A stretch of 64,000 bases of DNA from Oscillospiraceae bacterium (GTDB taxonomy: Bacteria > Bacillota > Clostridia > Oscillospirales > Oscillospiraceae): positions 1 through 64,000 of the forward strand of contig JAFWRM010000048.1 of assembly GCA_017519975.1 (NCBI GenBank), read 5' to 3'. A model generated the notes under the pieces. The model had not been told where the DNA came from and made no database searches. It worked only from the letters and a program-made list of their open reading frames with translations. A program made the translations under genes and the position numbers. Below are positions 46,779 to 55,035 of this stretch, piece by piece; position 1 is the first letter of the stretch; every line of letters begins with the position of its first letter.

Positions 46779-46807
46779 TTGCAAAAAGCCAGGTCAGATG
46801 ATAGAAT
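46779..46807 (+). promoter_or_regulatory. Promoter of the Ald-Ptb-Buk block
   Basis: TTGCAA (46779-46784) and TAGAAT (46802-46807) are 17 bases apart. The leader of about 65 bases is AT-rich. Confidence 0.6.
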
Positions 46808-46875
46808 TATCGGACAGGTGAATCAGTACCTACATCAATTATTCAAAACAATTATAGAGAAAGAGGTTGAAGAAC

Positions 46876-48222
46876 ATGTTTGACAATCACATGGGCATCT
46901 TCGAGACGATCGAGGATGCATGCGTTGCGTCTGCCGCAGCGCAGAAGGAGCTGATGGCCAAGTGCACCACGAAGGACCGTCAGAAGATGATCGAGAACAT
47001 CAAGAAGCGGGCTCTCGAGCGTCTGGAAGAGATCTGCATGATGGAGTACACCGAGACCGGGTACGGCCGTTATGAAGACAAGGTCCTGAAGAACGGCGGT
47101 TCCTTCTCCGATACGCCTGATACCAGGGACATTCCCGTTCAGGTCTATTCCGGTTCCAAGGGTCTGACCATCGACTACTTTGCTCCTTTCGGTGTCGTCG
47201 GCGCCATCACGCCTGTGACGAACCCCGCTTCCACCATCATTGCCAACACCATCTGCAACCTTGCCGTCGGCAACTCTCTGGTGTTCAATCCCCATCCCGC
47301 CGGCGTGAAGAGCGCCAGCTGGACCATCGACCTGGTCAACCGCGCCATCGTGGAAGCCGGCGGCCCTGAGAACATGTGCACCGCCGCTGCCAAGCCCACC
47401 ATGGAGACTCTGGATTACATTCTGAAGCATCCGGACATTCACCTGATCCTCGGTACCGGCGGCCCCGCCATGGTCCGCACGCTGTTCATGTCCGGCAAGA
47501 AGTGCATCTGCGCCGGCCCGGGCAACCCGCCGAGCATCATCGACTCTACTGCGGACATCAAGAGAGCCGCTTATGAAGTCACCCAGTCCTCCACCTTCGA
47601 CAACAACATCCTGTGCGTTGCCGAGAAGGAGATCTTCGTCGTGGCTGACGTGTACGACGAGTTCATCAAGGAGTTCGAGGCTGTCGGCAACGTTCATCTG
47701 ACCGCTGAGCAGGCCGACGTTCTGCGTGACATGTGCCTGATCAAGAACCCCGAAGGCTCTCCCGAGCCCTACTCCGCCAACAAGAAGTACGTCGGCAAGA
47801 ACGCCAACGTTATCCTGGAGGCCGCCGGCATCCACGTCGAGGGCGATCCTCGTCTGGCCTTCTTTGAGGCGGACAACATGGATCCGTTCGTACAGACCGA
47901 GCAGATGATGCCCATCATGCCCGTTGTCAAGTGCGACACCTTCGAGCAGGCCATGGAGCGCGCTCACTACGCCGAGCACGGCAACCGTCACTCCGCCTCC
48001 ATCTGGACGAAGGATCTGTATCACACCACCGCGTTCGGCAAGATCATCGAGACCACCGTGTTCGTCATGAACGGCCGTACGTTCGCCGCTTTCGGACTTG
48101 GCGGCGAGGGCTCCAACACCCCGACCATCGCCACCCCCACCGGCGAAGGCCCGACCGGTCCTCAGTCCTTTGCCCGCCGCAGAAGATTTGCCATGGCCGA
48201 CGGCCAGGGCTTCGTGATCTGA
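46876..48222 (+). CDS. CoA-acylating aldehyde dehydrogenase
   Basis: A 448-residue NAD-dependent enzyme of the EutE/PduP/Bld group that interconverts an aldehyde with its acyl-CoA. The catalytic cysteine is C247 in FDNNILCVAEKE; the preceding FGVVGAITPVTNP and AGPGNPP segments are typical. No N-terminal encapsulation peptide for a microcompartment is visible. The ATG at 46876 has AGAGG upstream. It heads the block with phosphotransbutyrylase and butyrate kinase, suggesting aldehyde oxidation for energy or butanol/butyraldehyde metabolism. Confidence 0.88.
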   Translation: MFDNHMGIFETIEDACVASAAAQKELMAKCTTKDRQKMIENIKKRALERLEEICMMEYTETGYGRYEDKVLKNGGSFSDTPDTRDIPVQVYSGSKGLTIDYFAPFGVVGAITPVTNPASTIIANTICNLAVGNSLVFNPHPAGVKSASWTIDLVNRAIVEAGGPENMCTAAAKPTMETLDYILKHPDIHLILGTGGPAMVRTLFMSGKKCICAGPGNPPSIIDSTADIKRAAYEVTQSSTFDNNILCVAEKEIFVVADVYDEFIKEFEAVGNVHLTAEQADVLRDMCLIKNPEGSPEPYSANKKYVGKNANVILEAAGIHVEGDPRLAFFEADNMDPFVQTEQMMPIMPVVKCDTFEQAMERAHYAEHGNRHSASIWTKDLYHTTAFGKIIETTVFVMNGRTFAAFGLGGEGSNTPTIATPTGEGPTGPQSFARRRRFAMADGQGFVI

Positions 48223-48259
48223 TCGCGGACGCCGCATAAAGCCATAGTGTAATGAACTC

Positions 48260-48319
48260 GCCGCCGGATTCCCGCGCAGCCCGGGTACAAGTATCCGGCA
48301 CCGGATCCGGCGGCTTTTT
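48260..48319 (+). terminator. Terminator between aldehyde dehydrogenase and ptb
   Basis: GCCGCCGGAT and ATCCGGCGGC form a stem around a long loop and are followed by TTTTT. It likely lowers expression of the downstream genes relative to the aldehyde dehydrogenase, since no clear separate promoter is seen before ptb. Confidence 0.75.
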
Positions 48320-48351
48320 CCCCCCATAACCTTACAAAGGAGTGATTTCCC

Positions 48352-49263
48352 ATGATCAGGAGTTTCAAGGAACTGGCCGACGCCGCGAAGGCCATGGAGA
48401 AGAAGACCGTAGTTGCCGTCGTCGAGGCACAGGACGCCCACACGCTGGAAGCGGTCGTCACCGCCAAGAAGGACGGCATCATCGAGGGCATGCTCATCGG
48501 CAATGAGGAGAAGATCCGCGAGATCCTGGCCCAGGTGGGCGGAGATCCGGCCGATTTCACCATCGTGCCGACAGGATCTCTGGAGGAATCCCTGCAGACG
48601 GCCGTCGAGAACATCAACGCCGGCAAAGCCAGCGCCATCATGAAGGGCAAGCTGGAGACCGGTCAGTTCATGAAGGCCATCGTCAAGAAGGAAAACGGCA
48701 TGATGGCGGGTGGCCGCATCTCTCTGGTGGGCCTGTACGAGCATCCGAAATTCTATCACAAGCTGCTTGCCGTTACCGACATGGGCATGAATACCTATCC
48801 CGATCTGGAGGGCAAGAAGGACCTGATCAACAACGCCGTCCGTCTGCTGCACGCTCTGGGCAACGAATGCCCCAAGGTGGCCTGCCTGTGCGCCGTGGAA
48901 AAAATGAACCCCAAGATGCCCGAAACGGTGGACGCCGACGCGCTGAAGAAGATGAACATCGCGGGCGAGATCCCCGGCTGCGTCGTGGAAGGCCCCATCT
49001 CCTTTGACCTGGCCATCAAGCAGGGTGCCGCCGCCATCAAGGGCTTCGAGAGCCCCGTGGCCGGAGACGCCGATCTGCTTCTGGTTCCGGACATCACCTG
49101 CGGCAACGTTCTGGTCAAGTGCATGACCGACTACGCCGGCGCGACGACGGCCGGCACGATTCTCGGCGCCAAGTGCCCCGTGATCGTGACCTCCCGTTCC
49201 GCGGAAGCCAGCGATAAGTACTATTCCATCGCTCTTGCCGCCTACTCGGCAGCCAGCTACTGA
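48352..49263 (+). CDS. ptb: Phosphate butyryltransferase
   Basis: A 303-residue phosphotransacylase that converts butyryl-CoA (or a related acyl-CoA) and phosphate to acyl phosphate. It matches Ptb across its length: MKGKLETGQFMKAIV, DMGMNTYPDL, and the C-terminal VKCMTDYAGATTAGTILGAK in shortened form. Ribosome binding site AAAGGAG. The butyrate kinase gene follows after 15 bases. Enzymes of this family also accept branched or other short acyl groups. Confidence 0.92.
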   Translation: MIRSFKELADAAKAMEKKTVVAVVEAQDAHTLEAVVTAKKDGIIEGMLIGNEEKIREILAQVGGDPADFTIVPTGSLEESLQTAVENINAGKASAIMKGKLETGQFMKAIVKKENGMMAGGRISLVGLYEHPKFYHKLLAVTDMGMNTYPDLEGKKDLINNAVRLLHALGNECPKVACLCAVEKMNPKMPETVDADALKKMNIAGEIPGCVVEGPISFDLAIKQGAAAIKGFESPVAGDADLLLVPDITCGNVLVKCMTDYAGATTAGTILGAKCPVIVTSRSAEASDKYYSIALAAYSAASY

Positions 49264-49278
49264 TCGGAGGTAATGCTC

Positions 49279-50382
49279 ATGTCCTATCGTATTCTCGCCG
49301 TAAACCCGGGCTCCACTTCCACCAAGATCGCTCTGTTTGACGACGATAAGGAGATCTTCAGCAAGGGATTGGTCCACACCAAGGAGGAGCTGAGCCAGTT
49401 CAAGGAGATCCAGGATCAGAAGGATTACCGCCGTGCCTGCGTGGAAGCCGCCATGGCGGAGAACGGCTACGCTCTGGAAGACGTCGACGTGTTCGTAGGG
49501 CGCGGCGGCGGCCTGCTGGCCCTGATCGGCGGTACCTATAAGGTCACCGATCTGCTGGCCGACCACGCCAGCCGCGGCATGACGGGGCAGCACCCCGCGC
49601 AGCTGGCCAGCCAGATCTGCAAGGACTTTGCGGACAAGTACGGCAAGGTCGCGTTCGTAGTCAATCCCCCCGACGTGGACGAGCTGGAAGAGATCTCCCG
49701 CGTGACGGGTCTGAAGGGCATTTACAGAGAGAGCCACATCCACTCCCTGAACCAGAAGGAGATCGCCCTGCGGTACTGCGCCGGAGCCGGGAAAAAGTAT
49801 GAGGAATCCAACCTGGTCGTCTGCCATCTGGGCGGCGGCATCTCCGTGACCGCGCATTCCCACGGCCGCATGATCGACTCCAACGACATCATCAAGGGCT
49901 CCGGCCCCATGACGCCGACCCGTGCCGGCGACCTTCCCTACGTCAAGGTCATCGAGCTGGCCTACAGCGGAAAGTATACCCAGAAGGAACTGACGAACCG
50001 TCTGAACAAGAACGGCGGCCTGCTGGATCACTTCGGCACGGACGACGCCCGGGAGATCGAGAAGAAGATCGCCGACGGCGACAGCTACGCGAAGATCATC
50101 TACGACGGCATGCTGTATCAGATCGCCAAATACGCCGGCGCCATGGCCACGGCCATGAAGGGCAAGGTGGACGCCATCATCCTCACCGGCGGCATGAGCC
50201 ACAGCAAGTATCTGGTGAACTTCCTGACCGAGTACCTGAGCTGGATCGCGGAGATCGTGGTCATGCCCGGCGAATTCGAGATGGAAGCCCTGGCTGCCGG
50301 CGCCCTGCGTGTGATGAAGGGCGAGGAGGAAGCAAAGGAATACACCGGCAGACCCGTATGGTCCGGCTTTGAGGGAGAATGA
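49279..50382 (+). CDS. buk: Butyrate kinase
   Basis: A 367-residue acetokinase-family enzyme making ATP and a carboxylic acid from acyl phosphate. It begins ILAVNPGSTSTKIALF (phosphate-binding loop) and has HLGGGISVTAHSHGRMIDS and LTGGMSHSKYL, all typical of Buk. The ATG at 49279 follows GGAGG by eight bases; 49273 is too close. It works with Ptb as the substrate-level phosphorylation step. Confidence 0.93.
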   Translation: MSYRILAVNPGSTSTKIALFDDDKEIFSKGLVHTKEELSQFKEIQDQKDYRRACVEAAMAENGYALEDVDVFVGRGGGLLALIGGTYKVTDLLADHASRGMTGQHPAQLASQICKDFADKYGKVAFVVNPPDVDELEEISRVTGLKGIYRESHIHSLNQKEIALRYCAGAGKKYEESNLVVCHLGGGISVTAHSHGRMIDSNDIIKGSGPMTPTRAGDLPYVKVIELAYSGKYTQKELTNRLNKNGGLLDHFGTDDAREIEKKIADGDSYAKIIYDGMLYQIAKYAGAMATAMKGKVDAIILTGGMSHSKYLVNFLTEYLSWIAEIVVMPGEFEMEALAAGALRVMKGEEEAKEYTGRPVWSGFEGE

Positions 50383-50423
50383 GCCCCTCGATCCGGGCAC
50401 GGAAGCTGAATAACGCCTGTTCG

Positions 50424-50458
50424 AACACGGTACGGTCCATTCACGGCCGTACCGTGTT
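50424..50458. other. Hairpin between buk and the GRE gene
   Basis: AACACGGTACGG pairs with CCGTACCGTGTT around an 11-base loop. No T-run follows, so it is a weak terminator at most and may let transcription continue into the next gene. Confidence 0.5.
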
Positions 50459-50512
50459 CCCGTTCCGGGTCTGAAAAAGCCCGGAGAAAGGAGCAAATCG
50501 GGAGGGATCCTC

Positions 50513-52912
50513 ATGACGGACCGTGTGAAAAGGATGCTCGAGAGCCTGAAGGTGAACCGGTATCCGTTGTGCATCGAATATTTCAAGCTGGCCAACGAGT
50601 CGCTGGATCAGACCGCCGGGGAACCCATGCTGCTTCGGCGCGCCAGGCTCCACGCTCATGTGCTGGACAACATTCCCATCTTCATTGAGCCGGAGGATCT
50701 GCTGTGCGGCTCCGGCGCCAGCAAGCCGTTCGGACTGGAAATGCAGTATGAATACGGCGTATGGACAAGGGATGAGGTGGAGTCTCTCAAAAGCGAGATC
50801 TACACCATCGCGCCGGAGGATGAGGAGGAGCTGTACCGCCTGAACCGCCGCTTTGCCGCCAATGCTCTCAACAGCAATCTGGTGGACGCCCTCAGCCGTT
50901 CCCTCGGCATGGACGACCGCCTGTGGCCGTTCATGAAGTCCGGCGTCATCCTCCCCCCCTGGAAGGATCGAAAGGGCGGCTCCGGCGGCGGTTTTGCCAT
51001 GTCCGGCTACGGTCTCGGCCCCGGGTTCTTCCTCGTATGCGTAGACTATGAGAAGATCCTTCGGGACGGCGCCCAGTCCATCGTCGACGAGGCGCGGCAA
51101 TGCCTGAAGGACCTGCGCTACACCTCCGGCGACGCCATTGAGAAGAAAAACTACTGGGAAGCCGTCGTCATCGTCTATGAAGCGTGGATCCGCTTTGCCG
51201 GCCGATACGCCGACCTCTGCGCCAAGCTGGCCGACGCGGAGACGAATGCTGCGCGCGCGTCTGAGCTGCGCGAGATGAGCCGGATCTGCCGTCGTGTGCC
51301 CCAAGGCCCGGCGGAAAGCTTCCGGGAGGCGCTGCAGAGCTTCTGGTTCACCTTCCTGATGGCGCTCCCTTCCCCGACCACGTCCGCCGGCCGTTTTGAC
51401 CAGTACATGTACCCGTATTACCGGAGGGATCGGGACGCCGGTCTCATCACCGACGGTGAGGTGCTGGAGCTGCTGGAGATCATGCGCTGCAAGGTGATGA
51501 AGATCAACCGCGTTTCCGGAAAGGCGAACCGCGCCAAGAACGCCGGCATGGCCAAGTGGTACAACTGGACCATCGGCGGCGTCGACGCCGATGGGAACGA
51601 CGCCACCAATGAGCTGACGTATCTGCTGCTGGAGAGCGCTCAGCAGACGCATCTTCCCCATTTCACGCTGACGCTGCGGATCCATCCCGGCACTCCGGAC
51701 GCTCTGATGAAAAAGGCGCTGGAGGTCGTCCGCACCGGAATCGGAATGCCGGCCTTCGTAGGCGACGGCAGCTACGTCCGCTTCTTCACGGGCAGCGGCA
51801 TGACGCTGGAAGACGCCCGCGACTACTGCATGACGGGCTGCGTGGACGGCAACGTGCCCGCCCGGTCGCGGACGCAGGTCGTCACCTTCTTCATCATCCC
51901 CCAGGCCTTTGATATCTTCATGCACAACGGCTTCTGCCGCTTTACGAAGGAGCGGGTGGGCATCCCCACCGGAGACGTGACGAAGATGGAGACCTTTGAG
52001 GAATTCTACGCTGCCTTCTGCCGGCAGTTCCGCCATCTCATGGGCATGGCGGCGGAACGCAACAACGTGGAACTGATCGCCCAGCGGGAGCTGTTCCCCG
52101 ACCCCTTCCGCTCGGCGCTGATGGAAAATGGCGTGAAGGAAGGCAAGGACATCCTCAACCGCAGATTCGCCATTGAAAACTGCAGCTGCCTCGGCGCCGT
52201 AGGCGGCGTGAATACGGGAGATTCTCTGGCGGCCGTGAAGGATCTGGTCTTCGACCGCAGAAAATACACCATGAAAGAACTGCTGACGGCACTGGACGCC
52301 GACTGGGAAGGGTATGAGGAGATGCGGCGCGATTTCATCCGCGCCCCGAAATACGGCAACGATCTGGAGATGCCGGACCGCTTCGTGGCGGAGATCTACC
52401 GTCTGTTCGCGGACGTATGCGCGGAAAACGCGACGGCATACGGAGGTCACGTGACCCCCAACGCCATCTCCATCTCCGCCCACCAGCCGGGCGGCGCCTG
52501 CACGGGTGCGACGCCGGACGGGCGCAGAAGCGGCGACATTCTGGCCGACGCCTCCCTCTCCCCCGACCACGGGATGGACGTCAGCGGGCCCACCGCCGTG
52601 TTCCGCAGCGCGATGAAGGTCGACCAGGATCCGTACCAGGGTACGCTGATGAACATGAAGCTTTCTCCGGACGTTCTCCGGACCGACGCGGATCTTATGA
52701 AGCTCGGCGCAATGATCCGGGCGTATCTGACCCACGGGGGCAAGCACGTCCAGTTCAACGTGGTGGATCGGGCCGAGATGGAGGACGCCATGGCGCATCC
52801 GGAGGATCATCCGGAGCTCATCGTCCGTGTGGCGGGTTACAGCGCCTATTTCGTGCGTCTTCCCGCCTCCATCCAGCGGGAGGTCATCGACCGCTCGGAA
52901 CAGCAGCTGTGA
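50513..52912 (+). CDS. Glycyl radical enzyme with Cys-x-Asp motif
   Basis: A 799-residue glycyl radical enzyme. The radical glycine is G775 in RVAGYSAYF and the thiyl cysteine is C443 in MTGCVDGN. Most dehydratases and decarboxylases of this family have Glu two residues after the cysteine; here it is Asp (D445), so the reaction may differ. It is clearly paralogous to the enzyme at 23357 but much diverged. No activating enzyme gene is adjacent. Placed after Ald-Ptb-Buk and before two enoate-reductase-like genes, it may supply an aldehyde or unsaturated intermediate. Ribosome binding site GGGAGG. Confidence 0.88.
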   Translation: MTDRVKRMLESLKVNRYPLCIEYFKLANESLDQTAGEPMLLRRARLHAHVLDNIPIFIEPEDLLCGSGASKPFGLEMQYEYGVWTRDEVESLKSEIYTIAPEDEEELYRLNRRFAANALNSNLVDALSRSLGMDDRLWPFMKSGVILPPWKDRKGGSGGGFAMSGYGLGPGFFLVCVDYEKILRDGAQSIVDEARQCLKDLRYTSGDAIEKKNYWEAVVIVYEAWIRFAGRYADLCAKLADAETNAARASELREMSRICRRVPQGPAESFREALQSFWFTFLMALPSPTTSAGRFDQYMYPYYRRDRDAGLITDGEVLELLEIMRCKVMKINRVSGKANRAKNAGMAKWYNWTIGGVDADGNDATNELTYLLLESAQQTHLPHFTLTLRIHPGTPDALMKKALEVVRTGIGMPAFVGDGSYVRFFTGSGMTLEDARDYCMTGCVDGNVPARSRTQVVTFFIIPQAFDIFMHNGFCRFTKERVGIPTGDVTKMETFEEFYAAFCRQFRHLMGMAAERNNVELIAQRELFPDPFRSALMENGVKEGKDILNRRFAIENCSCLGAVGGVNTGDSLAAVKDLVFDRRKYTMKELLTALDADWEGYEEMRRDFIRAPKYGNDLEMPDRFVAEIYRLFADVCAENATAYGGHVTPNAISISAHQPGGACTGATPDGRRSGDILADASLSPDHGMDVSGPTAVFRSAMKVDQDPYQGTLMNMKLSPDVLRTDADLMKLGAMIRAYLTHGGKHVQFNVVDRAEMEDAMAHPEDHPELIVRVAGYSAYFVRLPASIQREVIDRSEQQL

Positions 52913-52924
52913 AGGTGAAACGTG

Positions 52925-52962
52925 AAAAAGGGCGTGGACAGGACGCTGTCTTCGCCCTTTTT
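52925..52962 (+). terminator. Terminator after the GRE gene
   Basis: AAAAAGGGCG pairs with CGCCCTTTTT, with an inner GGACAG/CTGTCT stem, and the T-run continues TTCTTC. Confidence 0.75.
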
Positions 52963-53019
52963 CTTCTTGTGCCTCCGCCGCATTCTCCCGCGTTGTCGGT
53001 AGCATTCCCGCCGCTCCTG

Positions 53020-53028
53020 TGATAAAAT
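53020..53028 (+). promoter_or_regulatory. Extended -10 promoter of the tandem oxidoreductase genes
   Basis: TGATAAAAT is an extended -10 element 33 bases before the ATG; the -35 (TAGCAT at 17 bases) is weak. Confidence 0.45.
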
Positions 53029-53061
53029 GGAAAAAATACGTCTGAAAACGGAGGTCCGCCC

Positions 53062-55014
53062 ATGAACCGCTTTTTTCCCCATCTGGGCAGCAGTCTGAAG
53101 GTCGGCAATGTGCTTCTGAAAAACCGCATCGTCAACGCCCCCATGGCGCCCCCGGAAATGGGTCCCATCGGAGACATGACGCCGGAAAACATCGGTTTTT
53201 ACGGTCTGCGCGCCAGAGGCGGCGCAGCTGTGATCACTGTGAGTGAGGGCATCGTCCATACGAAAACGGGCCGCAGCCACACCAAGCATCTTTCCCTGGA
53301 TAATCCCATGATGCTCCCCTCCCTGGCGGAGACGGCACGGGAGATCCACTATCATAACGCGCTTGCCAGCATCGAGCTTTCCCATGGGGGAAAATACGCC
53401 GGCAACCGCGTACAGGGGCAGGATCCGAACGCCGTGACCCGCTACGGCCCCATCGATGAGGTCCTGTCCGACGGGCGGGTGGTGCACGCCATGCCGGAGG
53501 AGCTGATCCTGGAGATCGCCGACTGTTTCGGCAGTGCCGCCGCCATGTGCAAGAGGGCGGGGTTCGACATGGTGCTGGTCCACGCCGCGCACGGGTGGCT
53601 CCTGAGCCAGTTCATGAGCCCTGGGACCAACAGAAGGACGGATAAGTGGGGCGGAAGCCGCGAAAACCGCATGAGATTCCCCCTCCTGGTGGTGGAAAAG
53701 ATCCGGGAAGCGGTGGGCCCGGGCTTTCCCATCGAATTCCGGGTGAGCGGTTCGGAGTATGTGGAGGGCGGTTACGATATCAATGAATGCGTAGAGATGT
53801 GCCGAATGCTGGACGGCAAGGTCGACATACTTTACATCTCCGCCGGCGTGCATGAAAACCGCGACAGCTTCGTGATCACCCATCCCTCCATGTTCCTCCC
53901 CCACGGCAGCAACGTCCATCTGGCCGCCGCGGTGAAAAAGCACATGAAGCACACGCCCGTAGGCTGCGTAGGCGGCATCAACGACCCCGCGCAGGCGGAG
54001 GAGATCCTGGCGTCCGGTCAGGCGGATCTGATCTGCATGGCCAGGCAGCTGCTGGTGGACCCGGATTTTCCGAAAAAAGCCCTGTCCGGCCGGGCGGAGG
54101 ATATCACGAAATGCTGCCGCTGCTTTACCTGTTTTGCCTCCACCCTGAACACCCGGGTCACGTCCTGTGCCCTGAACCCCGCCATCGGGCGGGAGCTGGA
54201 CCAGCGGTACGGCCGTCCCGCCACCACGCCGAAGCGCCTGGTCATCGTGGGTGGAGGCCCCGGCGGGATGCAGGCGGCCCTGACGGCGCGCGAGCAGGGG
54301 CATGAGGTGATCCTTCTGGAAAAGGCCGACCGGCTGGGCGGCCAGCTGAACAGTGAGGAGTTTGTGCCTTTCAAGGCGGACCTGTACGCCTACGCCCGTC
54401 AGCAGGCGCGGCGGGTACTGGCGTCCGGTGCCGACGTCCGTCTGAATACGGAGGCCACGCCGGAGCTGATCGAATCCCTGAAACCGGACGCGCTGCTGCT
54501 TGCGGTCGGCGCCCGGCCGATCGTTCCGCCCATCCCCGGCGTCGATTCCGAAAAAGTAAAGGGACTGGAGGCTCTGCACCGGGCCGATCCGGATCTGGGT
54601 CAGAGAGTGGCGATCCTCGGCGGCGGTCTGGTGGGCAGCGAATCGGCGGTCTGGCTCAGCATGCTGGGCCGTGAGGTGACGGTCGTGGAGATGAAGGGCG
54701 ATTACGCCTCCGAAGCCAACGAGATGCATAAGATCGCTTTGGAACATGAGTTTGCCCGTTACGGCATCCGTGTCTGTGTGAACACGGCGGCTCTGGCCGT
54801 CACGGAAGAGGGGCTTGTCTGCCGCGGGCCGGAGGGAGAGTTCACCGTCCCGTGTGACAGCGTGCTGCTGGCCGCCGGCATGCGCGCCGACTGGGACACG
54901 GTGGAACGCCTGCGGTACGCCGCTCCGTGGTACTGGGCCGTGGGAGACTGCGTCCGGGCCGGTCAGGTGGTCAACGCCACCGAACAGGGCCACAACGCGG
55001 TATTGGATCTGTAA
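53062..55014 (+). CDS. OYE-type NADH:flavin oxidoreductase with Fe-S cluster (tandem copy 1)
   Basis: A 650-residue enoate/2,4-dienoyl-CoA reductase-type enzyme: FMN barrel with HAAHGWLLSQFMSP and RTDKWGGSRENR, cluster cysteines CCRCFTC with a later SCALNP, then FAD (IVGGGPGGMQAA) and NAD(P) (ILGGGLVGSESA) Rossmann folds. The active-site stretch reads HAAHGW where many relatives have HGAHGY. It starts with GGAGGT upstream and is followed after 21 bases by a paralogue. The substrate is not known; the nearby glycyl radical enzyme suggests an unsaturated acid, aldehyde or CoA ester. Confidence 0.88.
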   Translation: MNRFFPHLGSSLKVGNVLLKNRIVNAPMAPPEMGPIGDMTPENIGFYGLRARGGAAVITVSEGIVHTKTGRSHTKHLSLDNPMMLPSLAETAREIHYHNALASIELSHGGKYAGNRVQGQDPNAVTRYGPIDEVLSDGRVVHAMPEELILEIADCFGSAAAMCKRAGFDMVLVHAAHGWLLSQFMSPGTNRRTDKWGGSRENRMRFPLLVVEKIREAVGPGFPIEFRVSGSEYVEGGYDINECVEMCRMLDGKVDILYISAGVHENRDSFVITHPSMFLPHGSNVHLAAAVKKHMKHTPVGCVGGINDPAQAEEILASGQADLICMARQLLVDPDFPKKALSGRAEDITKCCRCFTCFASTLNTRVTSCALNPAIGRELDQRYGRPATTPKRLVIVGGGPGGMQAALTAREQGHEVILLEKADRLGGQLNSEEFVPFKADLYAYARQQARRVLASGADVRLNTEATPELIESLKPDALLLAVGARPIVPPIPGVDSEKVKGLEALHRADPDLGQRVAILGGGLVGSESAVWLSMLGREVTVVEMKGDYASEANEMHKIALEHEFARYGIRVCVNTAALAVTEEGLVCRGPEGEFTVPCDSVLLAAGMRADWDTVERLRYAAPWYWAVGDCVRAGQVVNATEQGHNAVLDL

Positions 55015-55035
55015 AGGCAAGGAGGAGCGTTTATC

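Noticed and set aside
46852-50595. A 1247-codon minus-strand frame opposite the Ald-Ptb-Buk genes.
   Set aside because: Shadow of GC-rich codon use on the coding strand; low-complexity composition and no family resemblance.
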